Below, in pieces: positions 23,686-34,334 of a DNA stretch of 64,000 nt. Source of the DNA: Adineta steineri (taxonomy: Eukaryota > Rotifera > Eurotatoria > Adinetida > Adinetidae); contig CAJNOI010000038.1 in the NCBI GenBank assembly GCA_905250115.1, positions 278,308 through 342,307 on the forward strand, in the 5' to 3' direction. The first letter of the stretch is position 1, and the number at the start of each line of letters is the position of its first letter. The notes under the pieces are model-generated. The model saw nothing but the letters and a program-made list of their open reading frames with translations, did not search any database and was not told the DNA's origin. Both the position numbers and the translations under genes were made by a program.

Positions 23686-25741
23686 TTATTGTTTAAAATA
23701 TTTTCTTGCAATATCATCACCACTATAATAATTATGATTTTCGAATGTATTTTCGAACATTTTTATTTTTTTCGTTGTTCCATCGATTTCGCAGACGACC
23801 CAAAAATTTGCTTCAGGTTGATTAACAACTGGAATTTGAATAATTTGATAAGGAATCGATGAATTTAAGGCTTCACCATCATTGAATGTAACTGTCGCTC
23901 CTGAATTAACTAATAATGCTTCACGTGTGTATCGATGAACAACATAAAGATATTTTAAATTCGGTTGAAGTGTTATTTTAATTGTTTCAGGACCATTACC
24001 ATTTGTAACATCACAATCAAGTGAAACATTTCCTTGACATTTCGATCTAAAATAAACATGTCGACCATCCGATACATATACATGTGAATCAAGATCACGT
24101 GGTAATAAACCCCATTTAAGTACGATTTCTAATTGATTACTTTCTAATTGTCGACAAATAAATTGTGTATTTATATCTGGCCCATAATTTTCATAGACAA
24201 TCATTCGAAATATCGATGATTTATATTTCGCATGACCACTATTGATTTCAACATCATAACAATTTCTTGGTAATGTTGTTGGCATATGAACAGTACCTGT
24301 TGAATCTGTTTTACCAGTAAAAACAATTTGATCACCTAATTTTATCATAACAGTTGCATCAACAAGAATATTATTAACCGAATCACGAAGAACAAATTTT
24401 TTTGGCATACATATCTCATGTTCGGGTACAACATTAACTAATGTTTCAACAAGAATATTTTCAGATTGTTGATCATAGATCATTACTGTATATTTGCCAT
24501 AATTTTGAAAATTATATTTATCATCGAGAACTGGTTGTATAGCAATACTATCGATATCTGGATGAATAACAGCTGGAAATAAAACACCAGTTGAACCTTT
24601 TGGACCATCGATTGCTGTTGCAACAGGTACTATATTTGAAGAAGCACCACTATTTGCTGGTAATGGCAGAATCGATGGTGTCATTGAATCGATTGTAGGA
24701 ATTGTAGAAGATGAAGAGTTAGGGGAGACTAATGAAATTTTTGGTATATTGGATGGTAGATCAAGTAATTGATTTTGAATGGTAGAAGATAACTGATTAA
24801 ATGAATTAATCGGTGGAGGTTTTTTATTTGTTAACATTTGTAATAAAAATTCTTCAATTTGTTGTGCCTAAAAACAATGTTTATTATATAAGATTTCATA
24901 ATTAAATTTATGTATATTTTACTTGAGAATTAATTGTTAAAACAAGTGATTTTATTTGTTCAGTTTGTTGTTGAATTGTATGTAGAAGTTGAAGTGGTCC
25001 TTCACATTTTTGTTTCATTTCTTTAAGATCAATATTTGATTTTAATGAAATCTTAGCATTACTAATAATGAATATAAAACAAAAAAATAAATAGATTGAA
25101 AGATATTATTTATACTTTCGTAATGTTCGTAATGCTTTTTTAAATTTCATTTGAGTACCTAATGGTGGAATTAGTTGGTTTATTATATTATCATTAAGTC
25201 CATCGACTTCGTCAATTAATACAGAACCATCAATTTCATTTTCTATAAAATAATAGGTTTCTTTGTTTTTTTTTTAAATGAATTTTACTTCGAAAATTGT
25301 CAATATATGCTTCTAATGATATATCATTCAACCATCGTATAACATCATCAATACTCCAATCTGAAGGACTGCTAAGATCTAATGTATGAGTATATGCTCG
25401 CATCGATGATGTTAATATCGAATTTTCAATATTATCATCAGGCAAATGTCTATAATAAAACCAGATGATTTCTTTAATCATCTATTTAATTGTAATACTT
25501 ACTTCATACAATAGAGTATATTTTTATCATCATATCGCATTGTAGCATTGTCTGCAGTTAATTGTTGATAACATGTTTTACAATGAAAACATTTTTTATG
25601 CCAACTCTGTAGTAATAAAGAAAAGATTTTGTAATTTTTTTCATTAATTAAATTTACTTTATGAAAAAAAGTAATATTATCAGATGAATCAATTGAATTC
25701 GAACATGCAGGACATAATAATTCTGTAGATGAAATGGTCAT
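23686..25741 (-). CDS. LIM-SAM-coiled-coil-YfaP-like protein
   Basis: Exon 1 is 25658-25741; the last exon is 23686 to about 24868. Domains in order follow. First a LIM zinc finger with all ligands visible: LLCPAC, then SWHKKCFHCKTC, then LYCMKH (C-x2-C, H-x2-C, C-x2-C, C-x2-H). Second a SAM domain: DWSIDDVIRWLNDISLEAYI, ENEIDGSVLIDEVDGLNDN-like second half, and FKKALRTLRK. Third a short coiled coil (LQLLHTIQQQTEQIKSLV). Fourth a Ser/Pro linker, then a long beta-rich region. Its end, LLPRDLDSHVYVSDGRHVYF followed by LDCDVTNGNGPETIKI, resembles the bacterial YfaP/DUF2135 motif (DLDLHV...G...Y...LDVD...G.GPE). No membrane segment is seen. LIM and SAM suggest a scaffold; the role of the beta-domain is unknown. 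Confidence 0.75.
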
Positions 25742-26516
25742 TTCATATAAATAAATCTAGTCTTATTCTTTCGAAAAATGACTGATTTAATAAAGACGAT
25801 AGAAAAAAAAAGTTTATTTTGTTGAAAATGACAACAAGGACAGAAAAACAGTAGAAAATGAAATTCAATAGTTCTGATTTTGCTGCATAATCAAGAATAT
25901 GAAAGAAAAATAATAATAGTAACATCATTTTTTTTCTATTTTTTTTTGAATGCAATATACAAGTGCATCTTTATATTGACTTAGGAATCATTAGAAAAAT
26001 GTCATTCCAATGATCAAAGACTTATTTTTTTAATGTTTTTATGAAGTAGATCGTCCATTAAATAATGTTGAGTGTTATATCAACATTTTATTTCAAACAT
26101 ATTTGACAAAAACAACAATAATATGTAAAAAAATGTGAATAAGTTATTCAATAAACATTATCGATCAGTTTATTCTCAGGTACTTACCAAGTACTAAATA
26201 GGAAGTACATCATCTATTAAAAATACAAATGTACTTAATGTGAGCAGAAAGTATATTACATTTTTAAATGATAAATTATTTTATCTTCATAGTGATTACA
26301 TACTACTACTAAAAAAACTTGTTGAGGCCACAAAAATGTTGTAACTATTTTAAGAAACTTATGTCTGCTTTTTTCTCTCTCGATGCAAATAGTTTAGTTG
26401 TTTTTGATAATTTCGAATTATATGAATATTTATAAATGGTCTCGTCAGCATATAAGCGCACCCAAAAATAGAACAGTACTGACAAGTCTGACTGAAAATA
26501 AAATACCTTAAGACTT

Positions 26517-26882
26517 AATGATGATAATAATGTAACAGATCTTGATGAAATTAATAAAAATAAATTGAATATGTGATAGTTTTTATTAGTTAATATAAAA
26601 TAAACTAAAGCGTTCAGCACATCAAGTGCCATTGTCAATAGTAATTTTATCAAGATCTGTTACATTATTATCATCATTATTTATAGTTATACAGACAAAT
26701 ATACGTAGTGATCTATTAATTATATATTTGTTACTTGTTGGAGAGATATATAATTGTAGTTCATTATTTTTACATTACAGTATTATTACTTTGTTTTTTA
26801 CTACTGACGATGGCACTTGATGTGCTGAAAGCTTTAGTCTATTTGATATTAACTAATAAAAACTATTACATATTCAATTTAT
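26517..26882. repeat. Nested foldback (inverted repeat) element
   Basis: Two inverted pairs interlock. Arm A 26517-26553 (contains TGTAACAGATCTTGAT) pairs with 26643-26678 (ATCAAGATCTGTTACA). Arm B 26561-26643 (contains CAGCACATCAAGTGCCAT) pairs with 26798-26882 (ATGGCACTTGATGTGCTG). Arm A lies outside the left copy of B and its partner inside the B spacer, so the unit looks like two foldbacks or a rearranged one. The same short string CTTAAGACTTA flanks both ends (about 26508 and 26888). Confidence 0.7.
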
Positions 26883-27026
26883 ATTTCCTTAAGACTTATA
26901 TTGATAAGTTCAAAATATACTTACTTCTCTAATTCATATTTTTCTACACAAGCTTTTCATACAGATGTGCACTGTCAGTATCCAATCTGGGATTGTAGGG
27001 GAAACTTTACTTAAAAGTTGAAATTA

Positions 27027-27351
27027 CCCTTTAAGTACCATGGCTCAGCGAATGGATGAAACTTTGCTAGGACTTTATTTTTAACATGTATATTGTATGT
27101 TGTGAATATTTTCATCGAAACTTTTTAAAAAACTTTCGAAGTCATTTTCGATCAATACCCGTACACCCCTACAGCACGCTAGTATTTAAAGGCTTATTAA
27201 AATGATAAATACTGCGCGAATACACGCATCTACATGTCCTCTATGCCACAATGGCAAGTGCACTTCGATATTGTTTCGCATTCGTAAATTATTCAGAATT
27301 TGTCAAGTTCTAAAAAAGTGGGGCTTTTAGGCCCCGTTAGTACTTAAAGGG
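27027..27351. mobile_element. MITE-like element with 13-bp terminal inverted repeats
   Basis: The left end is CCCTTTAAGTAC and the right end GTACTTAAAGGG, a perfect 12-bp inverted repeat that extends by one A/T pair outward. Length is 325 bp with no coding capacity. The CCC...GGG ends with TTAA immediately to the right recall piggyBac elements. The left flank is ATTA rather than TTAA, so the target duplication is not clean and the family is uncertain. Confidence 0.6.
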
Positions 27352-28825
27352 TTAATCTCGAGATCCAAAGTTAATTTCAAAGTTGAAGAATTATGAGCAG
27401 TTTTCCACAAAATCTGGTCTTGTGTATAAAACTGTTTATAACTTAATCGATTCAAGCTTAATTGATCAGGTGATGCGTGTATAATATAAAAACTTGTCGC
27501 CTTATCCCAGTAGATCACTTTGATATTGATTTAGTACGAAATTGAAGTTTTGATGATACTTTTTTTGTTCAATTCAACATTGGACGCTTATATACATATA
27601 CGCATGTAATTACTTTCATTTGTATTACTTATTTGCGAGAAAATAGTTCTTTTTACGGATTAAGTACTTCATGAAATTATATGAGAGTTGAAAGTCAATC
27701 ATTACTTAATAATAGTATATTATTTATTTTGATAAATTATCAGATTCAGATTAATAAATGAATAACAAATTATATTTACTTTCAGCCTAGTTTTTTTTCT
27801 ATTCTTTTATTATCAAACTATTCAACCATATCGTTTACATGTATCTAAATATATATTTAGTCAGATGTCGATAGGTATAGCACATGTTGTACATAAAATA
27901 AAATATCATTTGGACATATTAGAAGCGAAATAAATATTATAAATAAACAATACATTATCAAAACAACAGCTGATAAATGCTGGTATTCAAAGAAGTTATT
28001 ATTTATATAGCGATATTTTATTTATGAAAAATATCAATAGAACACCCATAGTCTACTAGAAAGCGAAGGATTCTATAGAAATACTTAGGCTACAAAAGCT
28101 ATTTTCTTTCCGTTTTTTCTTTCTTATTTTGTTCTGGCCTCTCACTGGTAATTCTCGTTCACACCCACATCTTCTTTACTGTTCGACACTCATTCGCTCT
28201 GTAGAACAACTTCTTTGCTCGTTCTTCCTTTTTTTTTTTTTACCGTTTCTTTCTTTTTTCTTTTCTTCATTCCTTAATATTCACGCATATACATCATATT
28301 TTCTAATACAACCGAATAGCTATATTAGCTTTCTTTTAAGTAGTCAACATGTTAGAATTTTATCGTTCTTAATTTACATGATCAATCATCAGAAAAATTT
28401 TAAAAACAAAAAAATACTACAGCAGAATTTTTCTTTTTTTTTCTAAGTAAATCATACATTATAGAACAGAAAAGACCATGCTGCGCTATTATTTATTTAC
28501 ATCGTTTGTTTTATTCTTTACAGATGATTTCTGACAAATTGAATATAGTGAGAGTAAATTAATAGAAAAAAAATTTATTTTAAAATAGTGTAGTCAACTG
28601 ACATCATTTTCTATGGATTGATCAATGTCATTTTTGTCCTATATATAACGATCATATAGGCTAGTATATTTTAATAATCATGACTGTTCATAAAACCTTG
28701 CATATAGAAGGATTTTTAACTACATTAAGCGACATTTTCTTTCATCTTACACATTTTTGTAAAATTTCATCGTTGATAAATAACATGTTTATATTATAGA
28801 TAATTATGATTAGTTGATATTAACA

Positions 28826-31775
28826 ATGATAACGAACCGTTCTCGATTTGTTTCACCAAATTATCAACCTAAATCTCACCATAAAAATCCTACAACAAAT
28901 GAAATTGAAGATGGTGAAGATAATCCAGGTTTCTTAGAGCCTAATGATGATATTACTGAAACAAATTTGGAACAAATCCAAAAAATTGAATTGGATATTG
29001 ATAATTTACATGTTGCTTTTAGTACAGCAACTTCAACAGTTGATATCAATGATCGAAAAGAGTCATTAATTTCCACCCAACCATTTGCTATCGATGAAAT
29101 TGAACAAGCATCTGATGAAGAAGTAGCAGCCAATGTTTCGAATATAGATGATCCCAATATGTTAGTTTTAACATTTCGATCATGGTTTCTTGGCTTATTA
29201 TTTACATGTCTTCTTTCATTTGTAAATCAATTTTTTTGGTATCGAACATCACCATTATTTGTTGGTACACTTGTTGCTCAATTATTAACATATCCATTAG
29301 GAAAAGGAATGGCTAAAATGTTACCAAAACGAAAATTTAAAATATTTCGATGGAGTTTTAGTCTTAATCCAGGACCATTTACTATCAAGGAACATTGTAT
29401 CATTACAGCTATGGCAAATGCTACATGTGTAAGTTAATTCTTTGGTGAAACAATAGAAGAATATATTTTTATTTATTTTTTAAAAAATAGAGTACAGCAT
29501 ATGCAATTGATGTTCTTACAGCTTTACGAATATTTTATAAACGAACACTTCATCCATTAATTGGTATTATTTTTGTCATTACATCACAAATTCTAGGTTA
29601 TGGAATAGCTGGCATTATGCGAAAATTTCTTGTTTGGCCATCTGCAATGATTTGGCCTGCTAATCTTGTTAATTGTGCTCTATTTCGAACTTTACACGAA
29701 GATAAAGAGGGTGTTGATATTAATGAAGAAGGAGGAAATACTGAATCACGTTGGAAAATGTCTCGTCTACGATTCTTTTTTCTTGCATCTTTCTGTCAAT
29801 TTTTATGGTATTGGTTTCCTGGTTATATTTTTCCTGTTCTATCTCTCTTCTCTTGGTTATGCATGTTGAAACCAGATAATATTCTTGTTTCACAGCTTAC
29901 TGGAATCAATGGACTTGGCATTGGTTCAATTGAATTAGATTGGAATGCATGGGTTTCTTTTCTTGGTTCACCAATAATTGTTCCATTCTGGTATGTCGAA
30001 AAAAAAAGGAATGTTAGTTTAATAAATAAACTTTATTTATATAGGGCTCAAATTAATATAATGATTGGTTTTGTTGCAGTAGCATGGCTTCTAGCACCTG
30101 CTACATACTATACGAATCTGTGGGGTTCAAAAGCAATGCCAATTACTAGTAATCGAGTTTTTACTTCAGATGGTTATTTTTACAATGTGTCTGCAGTACT
30201 TGATTCACGACTTCGTCTCAATGAAACTGCTTATAAAAATTATGGTACAATTATTTTTTTGAACGATATTTTCTGATTATCATATATATAATCGTTTATA
30301 GGTGAACTTCGAATGCCAGCTGTTTTTGCTATTTCATATGCTATATCATTTGCTGCAATTGCAGCAGTTATCGTACATACTATACTATATCACGGTAAGT
30401 TTATATTTCTAAAAGAAATTTTTAAATGTCATTTTTTTATATTAAGGTAAAACAATTATAAAACAATTTCGGTCATCTTTAAAAGATAATACTAATGATA
30501 TTCATGCTAAAATGATGTCTCGCTATCCAGAAGCACCAGAATGGTGGTATGTTCATTTTTTTGAAAAATAAACAAGATGGAAAAGATATAATTTTGTTTG
30601 TTAAGGTATACATTATTATTTGGGATTGCATTTCTTCTTGCTATTATTGTTTGTCACGTTGGTCAGTTGATGCCTTGGTATTATCTTTTTCGTAAGTGAG
30701 ATAAAGTTCGAAAAAAGTTTTTTGATCTTATTGCGTTTCTTTTGATGTACATCTAGTTGCAGTTGCACTTGCATGTACTTTTGTTCTACCAACTGGTATT
30801 GTTCAGGCTGTTACAAATCAATCGATTGGTAAAAAATAATTGTTCTCTTTTTTTTTGTTTTACAAAATTAAACTTTATTTAGGAATTAATGTTATTACTG
30901 AATTTGTTGCTGGTATTGCTATCCCAGGAGATCCATTAGCTAATGTTACATTCAAAACATATGGATACATAACACAATATCAAGCATTATTACTGATTTC
31001 TGATTTAAAATTAGGTCATTATATGAAAGTATGATTTACACAAAATAATCATAGAATTTCTAAAGATAATTCTTTAGATTCCACCACGTGCAATGTTTGC
31101 TACTCAATTAATAGGTACAATGATAGCAGGAATTGTAAATTATACGACAGCGATGTATTTAATGAATAATATTCCAAATATTTGTACAACAAAAAATACT
31201 AAATGGACATGTCCAAATGCTAATATATTCTTTAGTGCATCTATTATTTGGGGAGCTATCGGTACGTAAATTTTAATGAAATACTATTTTCGGTATTATT
31301 TAATATTGTAGGACCAGTGAAAATGTTTGGTAAAGGATCTATGTATTCAACACTTCTTTATGGTTTCATTATTGGTGCACTGCTTCCTCTACCATTTTGG
31401 TTTCTTATGAAAAAATATCCTAATGCTAAATGGCTTAAATATATTCATTTTCCAATTATGTTATCCGCGACAGGAATGATGCCACCTGCACCACCTGGTA
31501 ATTATCCATCATGGCTTTTAGTTGGTTTTTTATTTAATTTTGTATTACTACGATATGCACGATCATGGTGGAAACGTTATGCATATGTTTTTTCGGCAGC
31601 AATGGATTGTGGTGTAGCGTTTTGTGTCCTACTTATATTTTTCTTCTTGCAAAATAATAGAATAGAATTTCCATTATGGTGGGGAAGTGGTGGTGTAACA
31701 GGAGATGGTTGTCCGCTATCACATGCTAATTATTCCGGAATCATTCCAAGCGATCGTCCGGTGTCTTTCGGCTGA
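28826..31775 (+). CDS. OPT-family oligopeptide transporter
   Basis: Proton-coupled importer of small peptides or metal chelates. Ten exons: 28826-29428, 29491-29990, 30045-30244, 30302-30394, 30447-30546, 30606-30691, 30757-30828, 30883-31028, 31078-31261 and 31312-31775. All introns are GT-AG and 50-70 bp. The start is ATG 28826; the upstream TTG codon is not used. After an acidic cytosolic N-terminus of about 110 residues the protein is strongly hydrophobic with more than ten membrane segments. Family hallmarks are present: SLNPGPFTIKEH (NPG motif) near residue 180, and KIPPRAMFATQL. Other conserved phrases are FWYRTSPLFVGTL, GIGSIELDWNAW and LSATGMMPPAPPGNYPSWLL. OPT proteins are typical of fungi, plants and prokaryotes and unusual in animals, so lateral origin is likely. 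The introns show it is settled in this genome. Confidence 0.93.
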
Positions 31776-32096
31776 GAAAAATCCTTAGATGTCATTCGTA
31801 AATTTATCTGTTATTTATTGTGTGTTATATTTTTTTATTTAAAAATTAATAATAAAAAATTTGTAACAAGTTGAGACTTGGTATTCATGTTGTTTTCTTT
31901 GTATAGTGTGGCAAATTTACAAAACATGCTTTCAATATATTTCATGTCTCTTTGAAAATTTCTACAATAATACTTTGATATTATCTTGAAGTATTATTGC
32001 TATCGTATTCCCTATTGTTAAACTAAATATATACGAAAAAAAAACAAGTTTATTCTGTTGTTTATCACAAAAAAACTGAAAACGACAATATCTTTT
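31776..32096. other. Convergent 3' flanks
   Basis: These 321 bp lie between the stops of the OPT gene and the minus-strand small membrane protein. An AATAAAAAA-type poly(A) signal for the OPT transcript is near 31848. Nothing else seen. Confidence 0.5.
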
Positions 32097-32351
32097 CTAT
32101 TCCATGGGAAGAAGATCATTCGATGCTAAATCTCGAACCATATATATTGCTACAGCAAAAAATCCGATACTTTTGATAACATCCCTATAATATAAAAATC
32201 TATATCAGAAATATTTTTTTCTAAAAACCTACCATTTTGCTTGATCGGAATAAAATGTTTTAACATAATCCCATTTGCTTGATGATCGATTTGAACCTGT
32301 TCGACGACCTCCCATACCCGAAGATGAACCTCCATCAGATGGAACAAACAT
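32097..32351 (-). CDS. Small single-pass membrane protein, 68 aa
   Basis: Two exons (32233-32351 and 32097-32184) separated by a 48-bp intron, giving 68 residues. The N-terminus is Gly/Ser-rich and polar (MFVPSDGGSSSGMGGRRTG). One hydrophobic segment near the C-terminus (IKSIGFFAVAIYMV) is followed by RDLASNDLLPME. Size and the DVIKSIGFFAVAIYM pattern recall mitochondrial import subunit TOM5 (human DVISSIRNFLIYVALL), but the match is short. It could be another small mitochondrial or ER tail-anchored protein. Confidence 0.6.
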
Positions 32352-32483
32352 TATGTATATCTAAAACGAAAAGCAAGACAAAGTTTCGAAAGATTTCTTC
32401 ACTTGCAAATAACAAAAACAGTAAAAAACAAAATACTGTTTATCTCGTTCTTTAAGTATAACAATACAAAAAACAACTAAAAT

Positions 32484-34022
32484 TTAATCAATATCCGGTT
32501 TTGAATTGATCGAATTTGTTGATGGTTGTTGTCTTTGTCGATGGCGATGATTGAATACTCGATGTTTATCTTTACGTTGTATAGCTTTACGATGTTTTGT
32601 ACGAAGAGCCTAAATAATATAAGTATATATTTTTTGCATCGATGAAAAATTTGATGTTATACTTCGCCTATTTCTTTTCGTTTTGTTGGCCATGTTCGTT
32701 CAAGTTCATTTAAATCTTCAGTACGTACAAACCCTTCTAATCCATCTAATAAAAAAACACGCCATTGAAAAGTTTCTTTTTATCCGAAAAAATTTTTTAC
32801 CTTTTAATCGAACATCAATATCAAAGAAAAAGAATGTATCATTAACTAGTTGATCTTTTAATTTAGCTCTATATAAAAAACAATCAATACATCTTTATTT
32901 AATATCATAATCCTTACTGTTCTTGTTTTTCATCATCATCTTCCTCACTGGATGTATCACCAGGTTTATTTAGAAATAATTTCGATTTTCCATTTGCTAT
33001 TGGTTTAGCTACTTGAGCTATTTTTATGAATAACAAAAATAATCATAGGAAAATTTTAAGAATAACTAAACGAACTTGGAGCAGGTAATGTTACTGGTTC
33101 TTGATTATTAAAAAATTGAAATTGAAACTGTCCATTTCCATTTGAAGTAGTTGTTGAATCTGATGTCTTATCAAACAATGTTTTTAATTTTGATTCATCA
33201 AAATCATAAGTTCGTTTTGAATCACTAGAAAAAAACATAAGTCATCTGTTTGTCAATTACTAAAAGAGTCTTACAGAATTGGTGTTGTTCCTATTATTCT
33301 TTTTAATATTGATTTTGGTTTCGTATTATCTGATGTATTGAAATTATCATCATTTAATTTAACTTCTGAATTAATTTCATAGATTCTATGTTCAGTTTTA
33401 CTCGGATCAAAACGAATCATTTTTGTTTTTGGCTTTGGTTTGGATATAACATTTTTTGCATTTGTTATTTGATCCAAAATAGCAAGTGATTTATTTTTTT
33501 CTTCTTCAAATGAAACCTCATTGATTTCTTCTTCATTATCATCCTTATCCTCATCAATAGTTTTATCACGTTCATCAAGAAATTGTTCAGAAAATTGAAA
33601 TCGTGGATCACTTGTTGTTGTTAAACGTGCTTGAAGATCTTGTAATTTTCTTTTTTTCTTCGGAATTTTATTCGTACTAAAATGTTCTTCAACATCCAAT
33701 TCATCATTATCATCAAATAATTTTATTTTTTTTTCAATAAATTCTTTTGGTTGATTATTTCCATCACCGTCTTCATTATCCGAATCAAATGTATAATGTG
33801 TTTTTTTATTTAAATTATTAGTTGATGAATCTTTTATTAAACGTTTTTTATTTTGTTTCTCACGTTCATAATCTTCCAATGATTTTAAACGTTGTTCATT
33901 TGCTTTAATCGAACGTATTGACTAAGATAAATTAAAAAAAAAGTAATAAATCTTCTTCTTCTTATCAACTCATACCTTCCACACTAACTACATACTTCTA
34001 TATTAGATTGTTGATTTGTCAT
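32484..34022 (-). CDS. NOL8: Nucleolar protein 8 homologue, without RRM
   Basis: NOL8 is a nucleolar protein needed for rRNA processing. Conserved blocks in order: SIKANEQRLKSLEDYEREKQ; KLQDLQARLTTTSDPRFQFS; KMIRFDPSKTEHRIYEI; a GQFQFQFF segment; FFFFDIDVRLKDGLEGFVR; and the basic tail ALRTKHRKAIQRKDKHR. These match the C-terminal half of human NOL8 (KLMDLQSHFGTDDRFRMDS, IIHYDPTKQDHATYE, FFFFSKNDERLQGS, DCRKKHKDAKRKMK). The coding start is a nine-codon exon (MTNQQSNIE) at 34022. No RRM domain precedes it, whereas human NOL8 begins with one. Acidic and Lys-rich low-complexity stretches fill the rest. Confidence 0.78.
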
Positions 34023-34334
34023 TTATTGTTTGAATATAGATCAATAGCTAATCTAGAATATACAAAGTATCTCAATTTGATATATTTACAAACCAAAATG
34101 AAGAATTTCAATTAGCGATAATAAACTGCAAAAAGAAAAATACAATATACTTATTGCGTTTTTTTTTTTGGAAGACAGATAATACACACGTATACACAGT
34201 TAGTTAGGCTCGAAATTTTTCTTTTCCCTTTCATTTTTAATGATCATTATGAATAATAATAATAAAAAAAACAACACTAACATAATCTTTCAGAGAGATC
34301 AAATACAAAAAGAAAAAAAAAAAACAAGACACAG
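34023..34334. other. Short intergenic, NOL8 to C5orf22
   Basis: 312 bp, A/T-rich, holding the 3' UTR of the C5orf22 homologue and the NOL8 promoter. Nothing else seen. Confidence 0.5.

Larger units (their letters stand above)
25742..28825. other. Gene-poor 3.1-kb stretch
   Basis: No gene was found here. It holds a nested foldback element (26505-26898) and a 325-bp terminal-inverted-repeat element (27027-27351), listed separately. The right end should contain the promoter of the OPT transporter. Confidence 0.6.

Noticed and set aside
26345-26932. Several short ORFs with repeated phrases
   Set aside because: They arise from the two arms of the foldback element read on both strands; not genes.
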